The notes under the pieces are model-generated. The model made no database searches, was not told the DNA's origin, and worked only from the letters and a program-made list of their open reading frames with translations. Below, piece by piece: positions 8,150 to 17,133 of a DNA stretch of 64,000 nucleotides. Location: assembly GCF_007004665.1 (NCBI RefSeq), contig NZ_ML660062.1:124001-188000 (forward strand). Reading direction: 5' to 3'. The stretch comes from Denitrobaculum tricleocarpae (lineage in GTDB: Bacteria > Pseudomonadota > Alphaproteobacteria > Kiloniellales > Kiloniellaceae). Both the position numbers and the translations under genes were made by a program. Position 1 is the stretch's first letter. Each line of letters begins with the position of its first letter.

Positions 8150-8224
8150 GCCCCTCTCGTTACGCATCGTCCGGAACACCGAAGCCCGTCTTGAGGGCCA
8201 AAGCCCATCTGCAGAGCCAAAATC

Positions 8225-8839
8225 ATGTCTCTTGAACAAGCGCTCGCCTTTTTTATTTTTGCCTTCGTCGCCGCGGTGACGCCGGGCCCGAGCAATGTGT
8301 TGCTGACTGCCACGGGTGCAAATGCAGGTCTGATGCGGGGCCTGTCCTGCCTTTTCGGCGTGGTGCTAGGCATGGGTTTCATGATGTCGATCGTCGCTTT
8401 CGGGCTGGGCAGCGTCGTGCTCGACAGCCCGCAGATTATGGAGGCGCTGAAGTGGGGCGGCGCCACCTTTCTTCTCTGGCTCGCCTGGAAAATTGCCACG
8501 GCGCAGCCCTCGGCACCGGAGTCCGGCGATGATGAGGGGCAAGCCGGAGAGCCCATTGGCTTCCTGGGTGCCGCGGGCTTTCAATGGGTCAACCCGAAGT
8601 CCTGGCTGGTCTGTGCCGGGGCTGCGGGCACCTACCTGCAGAGCGATGCCGCCGGGGCTCTGGCGCAATCCCTCTCTCTGGGTGGTGTCTTCGTCCTTGC
8701 CGCCTTGCCCAGCAGCTTCATCTGGCTTGCCGCAGGGGTGGCATTGCAGCAGGTCTTGCGCGATTCCAAAAGCCAGCGCCGTTTCAATCTGGTCATGGGC
8801 GCGCTTCTGGCCGGCTCCGTCATCTATTTCATACGTTGA
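8225..8839 (+). CDS. LysE/RhtB-family amino-acid exporter
   Basis: The 204-residue, about six-helix membrane protein carries the family N-terminal signature (TPGPSNVLLTATGANAG, residues about 19-35) and the conserved GFQWVNPKSWL segment near the middle. LysE/RhtB proteins export amino acids or their analogues. It follows the cupin gene by 75 bp in the same direction, so the two may be cotranscribed under the AraC regulator. The exported compound is unknown. Confidence 0.88.
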   Translation: MSLEQALAFFIFAFVAAVTPGPSNVLLTATGANAGLMRGLSCLFGVVLGMGFMMSIVAFGLGSVVLDSPQIMEALKWGGATFLLWLAWKIATAQPSAPESGDDEGQAGEPIGFLGAAGFQWVNPKSWLVCAGAAGTYLQSDAAGALAQSLSLGGVFVLAALPSSFIWLAAGVALQQVLRDSKSQRRFNLVMGALLAGSVIYFIR

Positions 8840-8869
8840 CCGCTCACCGCGACTTTGCGCCCCCGAATT

Positions 8870-8899
8870 GATAGCCTTTGGATAGATAGCCTTTGGACA
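8870..8899 (+). repeat. 15-bp tandem duplication
   Basis: GATAGCCTTTGGATA (8870-8884) and GATAGCCTTTGGACA (8885-8899) match at 14 of 15 positions, in the gap before the fumarase gene. It may be a simple slippage duplication or a paired protein-binding site. Confidence 0.7.
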
Positions 8900-9003
8900 G
8901 TGAGGCGCAGATCGGATATTCAAGGCGCGTCGGACCGGGGACGTAAACACGCCACGCGCATTTACGTTCCCGGACAGGTCTTTCCAGATCCAGAGGTGGA
9001 CTC

Positions 9004-10650
9004 ATGAGCAGTGAAAACGCAGGCAGCAACCAGGACGTCAAAGGGCTTGGAACCCTGTTCCCGCTCGGAGAGGATACCACGCCTTACCGCAAGCTCTCGG
9101 ATCAGGGCGTTTCGGTCGAAAGCTTCAACGGCGAAGAGATCCTGAAGGTCGACGCGGAAGCCATCCGCCTGCTGTCGGAACAGGCCTTCATGGACATCAA
9201 CCATCTGCTGCGCCCCGGTCATCTGGAGCAGCTGCGCAAAATTCTGGACGATCCGGAAGCCTCCCCAAACGATCGCTTCGTCGCCTTCGATCTTCTGAAG
9301 AACGCGAATATCGCGGCGGGTGAGATACTGCCCATGTGCCAGGACACGGGCACCGCTATCATCATGGGCAAGAAGGGCCGGCGCGTCTGGACCGCAGGCG
9401 GCGACGACACCGCGCTGGGACAGGGCGTGCTCGACGCCTACGACAAGCGGAACCTGCGCTACAGCCAGGTTTCGCCGGTCACCATGTATGAAGAGAAGAA
9501 CACCGCCAACAACCTGCCGGCCCAGATCGAGATCTATGCGGAGGGCGAGGACGCCTACAAGTTCCTCTTCGTCGCCAAGGGCGGCGGCTCGGCCAACAAA
9601 ACCTTCCTGTTCCAGGCCACTCCTTCTCTGCTCACTCCCGACCGGCTGATCGAATTCCTGGACGAAAAAATCCGCACGCTCGGCACAGCAGCCTGTCCGC
9701 CATACCATCTGGCGATCTGTATCGGCGGAACCTCCGCGGAAATGGCGCTGAAGACCGTCAAACTGGCCAGTTGCCGCTATCTGGACAGCCTGCCGACGCA
9801 GGGCTCCGATCAGGGCCATGCCTTCCGCGATACGGAGATGGAAGAACAGATCTTCAAGCTGACCCAGAACATGGGCATAGGTGCACAGTTCGGCGGTAAA
9901 TATTTCTGCCACGATGTGCGGGTCGTGCGCTTGCCGCGACATGGCGCCAGCCTGCCTATTGCCTTGGGCGTTTCCTGTTCCGCCGACCGGCAGGCCATGG
10001 GCAAGATTACCAAGGAAGGCGTTTTCCTGGAGGAGCTTGAGCGGAACCCGGCCAAGTTCCTTCCCGATGTGGACGGCGAAGCTTTGGGCGGCGATGTCGT
10101 TAAGATCGATCTTACCCGGCCCATGTCCGAGATCCTCACCGAACTGAACAAACACCCGATTAAAACCCGCCTCTCGCTGACCGGCCCGATGATCGTCGCC
10201 CGCGATGCGGCGCATGCGAAGCTGCGCGCCCGTCTGGAAGCCGGTGAGCCGCTGCCCGACTACTTCAAGAACCACCCGGTCTATTACGCCGGGCCGGCCA
10301 AGACACCGGAAGGCTATGCGTCAGGCTCCTTCGGTCCCACCACGGCGGGCCGCATGGACGGTTTCGTCGAACAGTTTCAGGCCGCAGGCGGCTCCATGGT
10401 CATGCTGGCCAAAGGCAACCGCAGCAGCAAGGTGCGCCGGGCCTGCGCGGCGCACGGCGGATTCTATCTGGGTTCGATCGGCGGTCCGGCGGCACGGCTG
10501 GCGCAGGACTGCATCCGCAAGGTCGAATGTATCGAATACCCGGAACTGGGCATGGAAGCTATCTGGCGTATCGACGTGGAAGACTTCCCCGCCTTCATCG
10601 TGATCGACGGCAAGGGCAACGACTTCTTCCTGGATCTGAACCTGGAATAA
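9004..10650 (+). CDS. fumA: Class I (iron-sulfur) fumarate hydratase
   Basis: The 548-residue protein matches the class I fumarase FumA/FumB of E. coli in length and domain order. It converts fumarate to malate in the TCA cycle using an oxygen-sensitive [4Fe-4S] cluster. The cluster-binding regions are visible: C112 in MCQDTGTA, the Cys of [12 protein letters not shown], and a later Cys in [12 protein letters not shown]. The C-terminal beta domain carries [10 protein letters not shown] and [15 protein letters not shown]. The start ATG is preceded by GAGGTGG. It ends 1 bp from the convergent LysR gene, which is not necessarily its regulator. The symbol is given by family; a class II fumC may exist elsewhere in the genome. 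Confidence 0.92.
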   Translation: MSSENAGSNQDVKGLGTLFPLGEDTTPYRKLSDQGVSVESFNGEEILKVDAEAIRLLSEQAFMDINHLLRPGHLEQLRKILDDPEASPNDRFVAFDLLKNANIAAGEILPMCQDTGTAIIMGKKGRRVWTAGGDDTALGQGVLDAYDKRNLRYSQVSPVTMYEEKNTANNLPAQIEIYAEGEDAYKFLFVAKGGGSANKTFLFQATPSLLTPDRLIEFLDEKIRTLGTAACPPYHLAICIGGTSAEMALKTVKLASCRYLDSLPTQGSDQGHAFRDTEMEEQIFKLTQNMGIGAQFGGKYFCHDVRVVRLPRHGASLPIALGVSCSADRQAMGKITKEGVFLEELERNPAKFLPDVDGEALGGDVVKIDLTRPMSEILTELNKHPIKTRLSLTGPMIVARDAAHAKLRARLEAGEPLPDYFKNHPVYYAGPAKTPEGYASGSFGPTTAGRMDGFVEQFQAAGGSMVMLAKGNRSSKVRRACAAHGGFYLGSIGGPAARLAQDCIRKVECIEYPELGMEAIWRIDVEDFPAFIVIDGKGNDFFLDLNLE

Positions 10651-10651
10651 C

Positions 10652-11557
10652 TCAGCCCGCCAGCAGGTGTTTGACGAAAGCCCGTTCGGTGAGCGACGGC
10701 TTCTTGTCGAGAAGCTGCACCAATGAGATGCGGTTGATCTCGTCGGCAGGGCCCGAGAGCACGGCGCGCAATGCGCCGCTCTCAAGCTCGGGTTCCACCA
10801 GATGCGACCCGAACACCGCAAGCCCGAGGGAGCATTTCACCGCTTCGATCAGCGCGTGACTGTCATCAACCGTCAGAGCAATCGAAAGCTGCGGCGGCAC
10901 CTTGGCAAAGTGATGCCGGAACCAGCTTTTGAGATCGAAGTTCTGGCTCTGATAGGTCAGGAAATTGCAGGCCGCGAGCGTCTCGATCGTCGCATTTTCG
11001 AGCCGGTGATCTTCGAAATACGCGCGCGAACACACCAACGTCATGCGCTCCTCGAACAGAGTCTCCAGACTGAAGAGCGACGAACGCAGGCGTGACGGGC
11101 TGGGATCGTCGAAAACATCGGCGATAGTGAAATCCAGTTCCCCCGCTTCAAGCAGGGACAGCAGCCGGGTCTGGTTGCCCAGTTCAAGTGCGAACTCCAC
11201 CTCCGGATAGCGCGCCCGGAAGGCGGCAAGCTTCACAGGCAAGTAGCAGCGGCCAAAGGCAACCGGAGTACCAAGCCGCAGCAGACCGGACGGACGCTCA
11301 CCCGCCGACTTGATCGCGCGCACCTCGTTTTCCAGTGACGACAGGAAAGGATCGATGCGCCGGAAGAGGCTGTGTCCCGCCGAGGTCGGGACCAAGCCTT
11401 TCGCCGCGCGGGTGAAGAGTTTAACCCCGATCTCGGCCTCCAGTTTGCTCAAGGACTGGCTGACCGCCGATCGGGTGACCGAGAGCGTACGCGCGGCGCC
11501 GACCGTGCTATTATGTTGATAAACCGCCTGAAAAGCGCGGAGTCTGTTCAAATCCAT
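10652..11557 (-). CDS. LysR-family transcriptional regulator
   Basis: The 301-residue protein has the typical LysR N-terminal HTH (MDLNRLRAFQAVYQHNSTVG, SVTRSAVSQSLSKLEAEIGV; residues 1-60) and a LysR substrate-binding domain (about 90-295). The family usually controls a divergent neighbour, here the SnoaL-like gene at 11706, through the AT-rich 148-bp intergenic region containing palindromic sites. The effector is unknown. Confidence 0.92.
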   Translation of the reverse strand: MDLNRLRAFQAVYQHNSTVGAARTLSVTRSAVSQSLSKLEAEIGVKLFTRAAKGLVPTSAGHSLFRRIDPFLSSLENEVRAIKSAGERPSGLLRLGTPVAFGRCYLPVKLAAFRARYPEVEFALELGNQTRLLSLLEAGELDFTIADVFDDPSPSRLRSSLFSLETLFEERMTLVCSRAYFEDHRLENATIETLAACNFLTYQSQNFDLKSWFRHHFAKVPPQLSIALTVDDSHALIEAVKCSLGLAVFGSHLVEPELESGALRAVLSGPADEINRISLVQLLDKKPSLTERAFVKHLLAG

Positions 11558-11675
11558 AATCGTTATTCCAACTAATCGATAACTATAAATAGATTAACAT
11601 AGTTAACTCATGAAAAGCAGGTCTCACGGAGTTTTCTGTCGGCAAGCCCGGTAAATTAACGCATTTAACATTATT

Positions 11676-11692
11676 GTTAATTATTAATTAAC
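11676..11692. promoter_or_regulatory. Perfect 8-1-8 AT palindrome, probable LysR operator
   Basis: GTTAATTATTAATTAAC is a perfect inverted repeat of 8 bp around one base, 13 bp upstream of the SnoaL-like start. Other TTAAC/GTTAA half-sites lie at about 11598-11608 and 11653-11669. The arrangement suits a LysR tetramer contacting several sites between divergent genes. Confidence 0.55.
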
Positions 11693-11705
11693 CAAAAGCG
11701 AAATT

Positions 11706-12083
11706 ATGAAAAACACCGAACTTGCGGCTTTGATCGACCGCTATTGCGCAGCCTGGCGGGAGAGGGACGCGGGCGCGAGGGCAGCAATACTTGAGGCCGT
11801 CTGGCATGACGACGGACGTTACAGCGACCCCACAGTGGAGGTCGAAGGACGCATCGCCCTCTGCAATCTCATCGGCGAAACCCAGGCCCGTTTCCCAGGA
11901 AGTGAGGTCGTGCGGTTGAGCGAGGTGGATAGCCATCACGGTACCTTTCGCTTCACCTGGAAAATGCAGACGGGCGAGGGCAAGCAACTGCCCGAGAGCA
12001 TCGATTTTGGGCGCCTCTCGAGTGACGGACGTATTCTTGAAATAGTCGGTTTCTTCGGCTTGATCGGAGGCGAGGACGTTTGA
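11706..12083 (+). CDS. SnoaL-like (NTF2 fold) small protein
   Basis: This 125-residue protein has the character of a SnoaL/NTF2-like domain: an N-terminal helix pair (LIDRYCAAWRERDAGARAAIL), a WHDDGRYSDP segment and a beta-rich C-terminus. Such proteins are often small isomerases, hydrolases or ligand-binding proteins. It is divergent from the LysR regulator and probably controlled by it. No substrate can be named. Confidence 0.75.
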   Translation: MKNTELAALIDRYCAAWRERDAGARAAILEAVWHDDGRYSDPTVEVEGRIALCNLIGETQARFPGSEVVRLSEVDSHHGTFRFTWKMQTGEGKQLPESIDFGRLSSDGRILEIVGFFGLIGGEDV

Positions 12084-12352
12084 TGGGGGTTTGACGAAGA
12101 TCCGGGAATGGGGTCGGAAGCCAGGCCAACTGGGCGGCAAGCCCTGTATCAAAGCTCAAGAAGCGCAGATAAGACGATTAGTCCTGCTAACGCATGTCGT
12201 CATAAGGTTTAACTTTTCTACCCATTAAACGGCGCATAATTCTGGAACGATGAGGAAGCGCAGTCTCTTCTTCTGATCAGCTTGGGTTTGAACAACCGGC
12301 GAACATGGGCGCTTCGCGCACGTCGGGATCGTTAGACGAGAGGAACTGAGTG

Positions 12353-13189
12353 ATGGATGTCTCACGAATTGCCGCCTTTTCAGAAAACAACGCCGGTGGA
12401 AATCCAGCCGGTGTTGCCTTTGTCGAAGCCATGCCGCCGGACGCCGAGATGCTGAAAACCGCTGCCGAGATCGGTTACTCTGAAACCGCGTTTCTCACCC
12501 GGACCAGCGAGGGCTGGCGCGTGCGGTACTTTGCACCGGAATCCGAGGTGCCCTTCTGCGGTCACGCCACGATCGCAACCGGCGCGGCCCTGGGCCAGCG
12601 CTTCGGCGCAGGCACCTACAAACTGGAACTCAACGATGCCAACATCACGGTTGAGGCCGAAGCGACCGCGGACGGCGGCTGGGGCGCAGCCCTGCAATCA
12701 CCGAAAACCTGGTCGAAACCGGCGCCTGAAGAACTGAAAAAAGCCGTCCTGGCCGCCTTTGGCCTGACCGCAGGGGACCTGGACACACGCCTGCCGGTGA
12801 CCATTGCCAATGGAGGGGCGTCGCATCTGGTCATCGCGCTGGCGAGCCGCGGCATCCTGGCGGACATGTCCTACCCTTATGAGGAGGTCAAAAGCCTGAT
12901 GACCTCGGCTGGCCTGACCACCATCAGCCTGATCTGGGCTGAAAACGACCGGCGCTTCCACGCCCGCAACCCCTTTCCCGTCGGCGGCGTCTACGAAGAT
13001 CCGGCCACCGGCGCCGCGGCGGCGGCCCTCGGCGGTTTCCTGCGTGACCATGGCTGGCTGAAAGACGGCGGCACCATCGAGATCCTGCAGGGCCATGATA
13101 TGGGCGCCCCCTCTGCCCTGACGGTTACGCTTGGCCCGACGAAGGGCGAGAGCGTCCGGGTCTCCGGCGGGACTCACGTGATCGGCTAG
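12353..13189 (+). CDS. PhzF-family isomerase/epimerase-like protein
   Basis: The protein (278 residues from the ATG) belongs to the PhzF family, which uses a diaminopimelate-epimerase-like double fold. The conserved N-terminal motif NNAGGNPAGV, the catalytic Glu in SETAF (E44), the VPFCGHATIATGAAL segment and the C-terminal EDPATGAAAAALGG are all present. Family members isomerise small acids, as PhzF does in phenazine synthesis; most, like this one, have no known substrate. No other phenazine genes are nearby. GAGAGGA precedes the start; the adjacent GTG at 12350 is an alternative. Confidence 0.9.
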   Translation: MDVSRIAAFSENNAGGNPAGVAFVEAMPPDAEMLKTAAEIGYSETAFLTRTSEGWRVRYFAPESEVPFCGHATIATGAALGQRFGAGTYKLELNDANITVEAEATADGGWGAALQSPKTWSKPAPEELKKAVLAAFGLTAGDLDTRLPVTIANGGASHLVIALASRGILADMSYPYEEVKSLMTSAGLTTISLIWAENDRRFHARNPFPVGGVYEDPATGAAAAALGGFLRDHGWLKDGGTIEILQGHDMGAPSALTVTLGPTKGESVRVSGGTHVIG

Positions 13190-13246
13190 TCTGCCCCGCC
13201 ATCCGGATGTTAAAGGGCCAAATCTCATAGGAAGCTGTAACGCCGG

Positions 13247-16200
13247 TCACTCCGCCTCGATGACCACCACCAGATCGTGCGGTTCGACACGGGTGCCGGC
13301 GGGCGCCGTCACCTCGAGCACCTTGCCGCCGATCTCCGCGTAGACCGCGGTCTCCATTTTCATGGCTTCGATGGTGAAGAGACGGTCGCCCGGCTCCACC
13401 TTGCTGCCCGGTGAGGCGGAGACCGAGACGATCAGGCCCGGCATGGGTGCCCCGATCTGTCCGGGGTCGTTCTCATCGGCCTTGACCTGTGTACGTGCGT
13501 TTGCCGCAAGCAGTTTATCAGCCACTTTGACTGTACGTGGTTGTCCGTTGAGCTCGAAGAAGACCGTACGTTGGCCTTCGACGTTGGCATCGCTGGTCGC
13601 CTGATAGCGGATGATCAGGGTTTTGCCGCGCTCGATGTCGACGTTGATCTCCTGACCGTGCTCCAGCCCATAGAAGAAGGCCGGGGTCGGCAGGATCGCG
13701 ACATTGCCAAAGCTGCGGCGGTGATTTGCGTACTCCTCGAAAACACTTGGGTACATCAGGTAGGAGGCGAGATCCCGGTTGTCGACCTTGCGGCGCAGCT
13801 TGCGTTCGATCTCCGTGCGCTCCTGTTCCAGATCCGTATCCGGCAGGACCGAGCCCGGGCGTACAGTGTTTGCTGTCTCGCCCTTCAGCACTTTCTCCTG
13901 CAGCGCCTTGGGCCAACCGCCCGGCGGCTGTCCCATGTCACCCCGGAAGAGCTCGACCACGGATTCCGGGAAGGCAATATCGTGGTTCGGATCGAGCACC
14001 TCGGCGGGCGTGAGATCGTTGGTGACCATAAAGAGCGCCATGTCGCCGACCACCTTGGAGGAAGGGGTGACCTTCACGATGTCGCCGAACATCTCGTTGA
14101 CCGCGGTATAGGCTGCGGCAACCTCCTGCCAATGGGCTTCCAATCCCATGGAGCGGGCCTGTTGCCTGAGATTGGTGTACTGGCCGCCGGGCATGCCGTG
14201 CTCGAAAACGCCTGCGGATCCGGCACGCATGTCGCTCTCGAAGGCCTGGTAGTAGCGCCGGACCCCGTCCCAATAGTTTGCCGTCTCGCGCAACGCGGTT
14301 CTGTCCAGACCAGGATCGCGCGGCTGTCCCTTCAAGGCTTCGGCGATCGATCCCAGGTTCGGCTGCGAGGTCAGCCCGCTCATGGAATCCATGGCCCCGT
14401 CGGCGGCATCCACGCCGGCTTCGGCAGCCGCCAGGATCGAGGCGGCGGCAATGCCGCTGGTGTCGTGGGTGTGGAAGTGGATCGGCAGCCCCACCTCCTG
14501 CTTCAAAGCCGTAATCAGCATGCGCGCAGCCGCCGGCTTGCAGAGCCCGGCCATGTCCTTGACCGCGATGATGTGCGCGCCGGCAGCTTCCAGTTCCTTC
14601 GCCATGTCGACGTAGTACTTAAGGTCGTACTTGCTGCGGTTGGGATCGGTGATGTCGCCGGTGTAACAGATCGCGGCTTCACAGACCTTGCCGGTCTCGA
14701 CCACCGCATCCATGGCGACCCGCATGTTCTCGACCCAGTTCAGGGAATCGAAGACCCGGAAGATATCGACTCCGGCCTCGGCGGACTGCTGGACGAAAAA
14801 GCGCACCACGTTGTCGGGATAGTTCTTGTAACCCACCCCGTTCGCGCCGCGCAGCAGCATCTGGAACAGGATATTCGGGATCCGCTCTCGCAGCGCGACC
14901 AAGCGCTCCCAGGGATCCTCTTTCAGGAAGCGCATGGCGACATCGAACGTGGCCCCGCCCCAGCACTCCAGGGAAAAGAGATTCGGCAGTGAACGGGAAT
15001 AGTGCTCGGCGATCGCCAGCATGTCGTGGGTACGCATGCGCGTCGCAAAGAGCGACTGATGAGCATCGCGGAAGGTGGTGTCGGTGACCAGAAGCTGTTT
15101 CTGGTCGAGCATCCATTTGGAAAGGCCCTCGGGACCCAGCTGATCCAGGCGATCCCGGCTGCCGCGCGGACCCTGGTCGCTGTCCGGCGAAGTGGTCACC
15201 AGAATCTTGGTGGCGGGCACCTGGGCCTCCGGCATAGGACCGGGGGCGGGACGGCCTTCGACCTCGGGGTTGCCGTTGATCAGGACATCGCCAATGAAAG
15301 ACAGCAGGCGGGTCGCCCGGTCGCGTCGGAACTGCACCTCGAAGAGCTCGGGCGTCTGATCGATGAAGCGTGTGGTGTAGTCGCCCTCGACGAAGCTGGG
15401 ATGCCCGATCAGCGTCTCCAGGAAGAAAAGATTAGTTGCCACGCCGCGAATCCGGAACTCGCGCAACGCCCGGTCCATGCGGTGCACGGCTTCTTCCGGC
15501 GTTGGCGCCCAGGCCGTGACCTTCTCCAGCAGAGAGTCGTAAAAGGGCGTGATCAACGCGCCGGAATAGGCGGTCCCGCCATCCAGACGGATCCCGAATC
15601 CATTGGCGCCGCGGTAGTTGGTGATCCGCCCGTAGTCGGGGATGAAATTGTTCTGCGGATCTTCCGTGGTAACCCGGCACTGCAGGGCGTGGCCGCGCAG
15701 CGTGATATCTTCCTGGGCCGGAACACCGCTTTCGGGACTGCCGATGACCGCACCCTGGGCAATACGGATCTGAGCCTTCACCAGGTCGACGCCCGTGACC
15801 TCCTCGGTCACCGTGTGCTCAACCTGGATACGCGGATTGACCTCGATGAAGTAAGTCTTGGCGGTATCCACGTCGTAGAGGAACTCGACCGTACCGGCGA
15901 GCTGATAGCCCGCCGAGCGCGCCAGCTTCACGGCCGACTGGCAGAGGTCCTGGCGTTGCGCTTCATCGAAATAGGGCGCGGGGGCGCGTTCCACGACTTT
16001 TTGATTGCGGCGCTGCATGGTGCAGTCACGCTCGAAGAGGTGCACGATGTTGCCGTGCAGATCGCCCAGCACCTGCACCTCGACATGGCGGGCGCGGCGC
16101 ACGAGCTTCTCCAGAAAAACCTCATCGCGGCCAAAGGCGGCACGGGCTTCCCGCTGGCCTGCGGCGACCTGTTCGAAAAGCTCGTCCGCACTTTCGATGA

Positions 16201-16744
16201 TCCGCATCCCGCGGCCGCCGCCGCCCCAGCTGGCCTTCAACATGACCGGATAGCCGACCTGTTCAGCCAGCCTGGCGATCTCTTCCTTGTCGCCCGGCAG
16301 AGGGCCAGTCGCGGGCATGACGGGAACGCCGGCGGCTTCAGCCATGTCGCGCGCCTCGACCTTGCTGCCGAAGCTGCGCATGACATCCGGAGACGGGCCG
16401 ATAAAGGTGATGCCTTCCCGGCGGCAGGCTTCGGCAAAGTCCGGGTTTTCCGACAGGAAGCCATAGCCCGGATGGATCGCGTCGACCTTGGCATCCTTGG
16501 CGACGCGCAGGATTTCATCAATCGCGAGATAGGCCTGGACCGGCTCACGGCCCTTGCCGATCAGATAACTCTCATCCGATTTGAAGCGATGGAGGGCGAA
16601 ACGGTCTTCATGGGAGTAAACCGCGACCGTGCGAATCCCCAGTTCGCTGGCCGCGCGCAGTACCCGGATCGCGATTTCACTCCGATTCGCGACCAGAATT
16701 TTCCGGAAAGTCTTGCGGCCGTTCTTTGAGTCTGCTGCCGGCAT
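13247..16744 (-). CDS. pyc: Pyruvate carboxylase
   Basis: The protein, about 1165 residues, has the full single-chain pyruvate carboxylase layout: biotin carboxylase (about 10-470, ILVANRSEIAIRVLRA at the N-terminus and the ATP-grasp region), carboxyltransferase of the HMG-CoA lyase type (about 540-810, TTFRDAHQSLFATRMRTHD), the PYC/OADA allosteric and linker region, and a C-terminal biotinyl domain with the biotin Lys in EAMKMET (about 36 residues from the end). It carboxylates pyruvate to oxaloacetate with ATP and bicarbonate, an anaplerotic step. ATG 16744 is chosen because GGGAG lies seven bases before it; the GTG two codons earlier is too close. Confidence 0.97.
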   Translation of the reverse strand: MPAADSKNGRKTFRKILVANRSEIAIRVLRAASELGIRTVAVYSHEDRFALHRFKSDESYLIGKGREPVQAYLAIDEILRVAKDAKVDAIHPGYGFLSENPDFAEACRREGITFIGPSPDVMRSFGSKVEARDMAEAAGVPVMPATGPLPGDKEEIARLAEQVGYPVMLKASWGGGGRGMRIIESADELFEQVAAGQREARAAFGRDEVFLEKLVRRARHVEVQVLGDLHGNIVHLFERDCTMQRRNQKVVERAPAPYFDEAQRQDLCQSAVKLARSAGYQLAGTVEFLYDVDTAKTYFIEVNPRIQVEHTVTEEVTGVDLVKAQIRIAQGAVIGSPESGVPAQEDITLRGHALQCRVTTEDPQNNFIPDYGRITNYRGANGFGIRLDGGTAYSGALITPFYDSLLEKVTAWAPTPEEAVHRMDRALREFRIRGVATNLFFLETLIGHPSFVEGDYTTRFIDQTPELFEVQFRRDRATRLLSFIGDVLINGNPEVEGRPAPGPMPEAQVPATKILVTTSPDSDQGPRGSRDRLDQLGPEGLSKWMLDQKQLLVTDTTFRDAHQSLFATRMRTHDMLAIAEHYSRSLPNLFSLECWGGATFDVAMRFLKEDPWERLVALRERIPNILFQMLLRGANGVGYKNYPDNVVRFFVQQSAEAGVDIFRVFDSLNWVENMRVAMDAVVETGKVCEAAICYTGDITDPNRSKYDLKYYVDMAKELEAAGAHIIAVKDMAGLCKPAAARMLITALKQEVGLPIHFHTHDTSGIAAASILAAAEAGVDAADGAMDSMSGLTSQPNLGSIAEALKGQPRDPGLDRTALRETANYWDGVRRYYQAFESDMRAGSAGVFEHGMPGGQYTNLRQQARSMGLEAHWQEVAAAYTAVNEMFGDIVKVTPSSKVVGDMALFMVTNDLTPAEVLDPNHDIAFPESVVELFRGDMGQPPGGWPKALQEKVLKGETANTVRPGSVLPDTDLEQERTEIERKLRRKVDNRDLASYLMYPSVFEEYANHRRSFGNVAILPTPAFFYGLEHGQEINVDIERGKTLIIRYQATSDANVEGQRTVFFELNGQPRTVKVADKLLAANARTQVKADENDPGQIGAPMPGLIVSVSASPGSKVEPGDRLFTIEAMKMETAVYAEIGGKVLEVTAPAGTRVEPHDLVVVIEAE

Positions 16745-17133
16745 TCTCACGCTCCCTTTTTTTAGTTAGAGCCCGGCCCCTTTTTCTAATTTCTTGAGCC
16801 AAAACCGTGTGTCTTGAGTCAAAATCTGAGGCCGTGGTTCCATTATAGCTTCAAATACACTGGATCGGGCTCTATATGCCCGAGCAACTTTGCCGACTCC
16901 AGAAATTCGCTTGACCAAACGTATGTTTCGCTGAGGACGCAGCCTCCAAAACAAATGGAGTCGCGCGGGCGAATCCGAAGGCGATACAGCTTAGTCTGGA
17001 ACCTTCGCAGGGAAGTGGTTAGTGTGCGCGTTTTATTGCAGAGACTCACATTCTACCGCCATCTGCGGAGCTTGGCAGTCACAGGTTGCAGGTGGATTTT
17101 ATTTTTTGTCGCGTAAGGTTTGATCCCAGTTCG
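16745..17133. other. Intergenic region without a convincing gene
   Basis: These 389 bp separate the divergent pyruvate carboxylase and anti-sigma-like genes and must hold both promoters. Short frames are present on both strands but show no family resemblance, codon bias or ribosome-binding sites. No strong hairpin or repeat was found. Confidence 0.6.

Noticed and set aside
13541..16729. Two plus-strand frames of 483 and 575 codons.
   Set aside because: Both are antisense to pyruvate carboxylase, whose domains and active-site motifs are complete on the minus strand.
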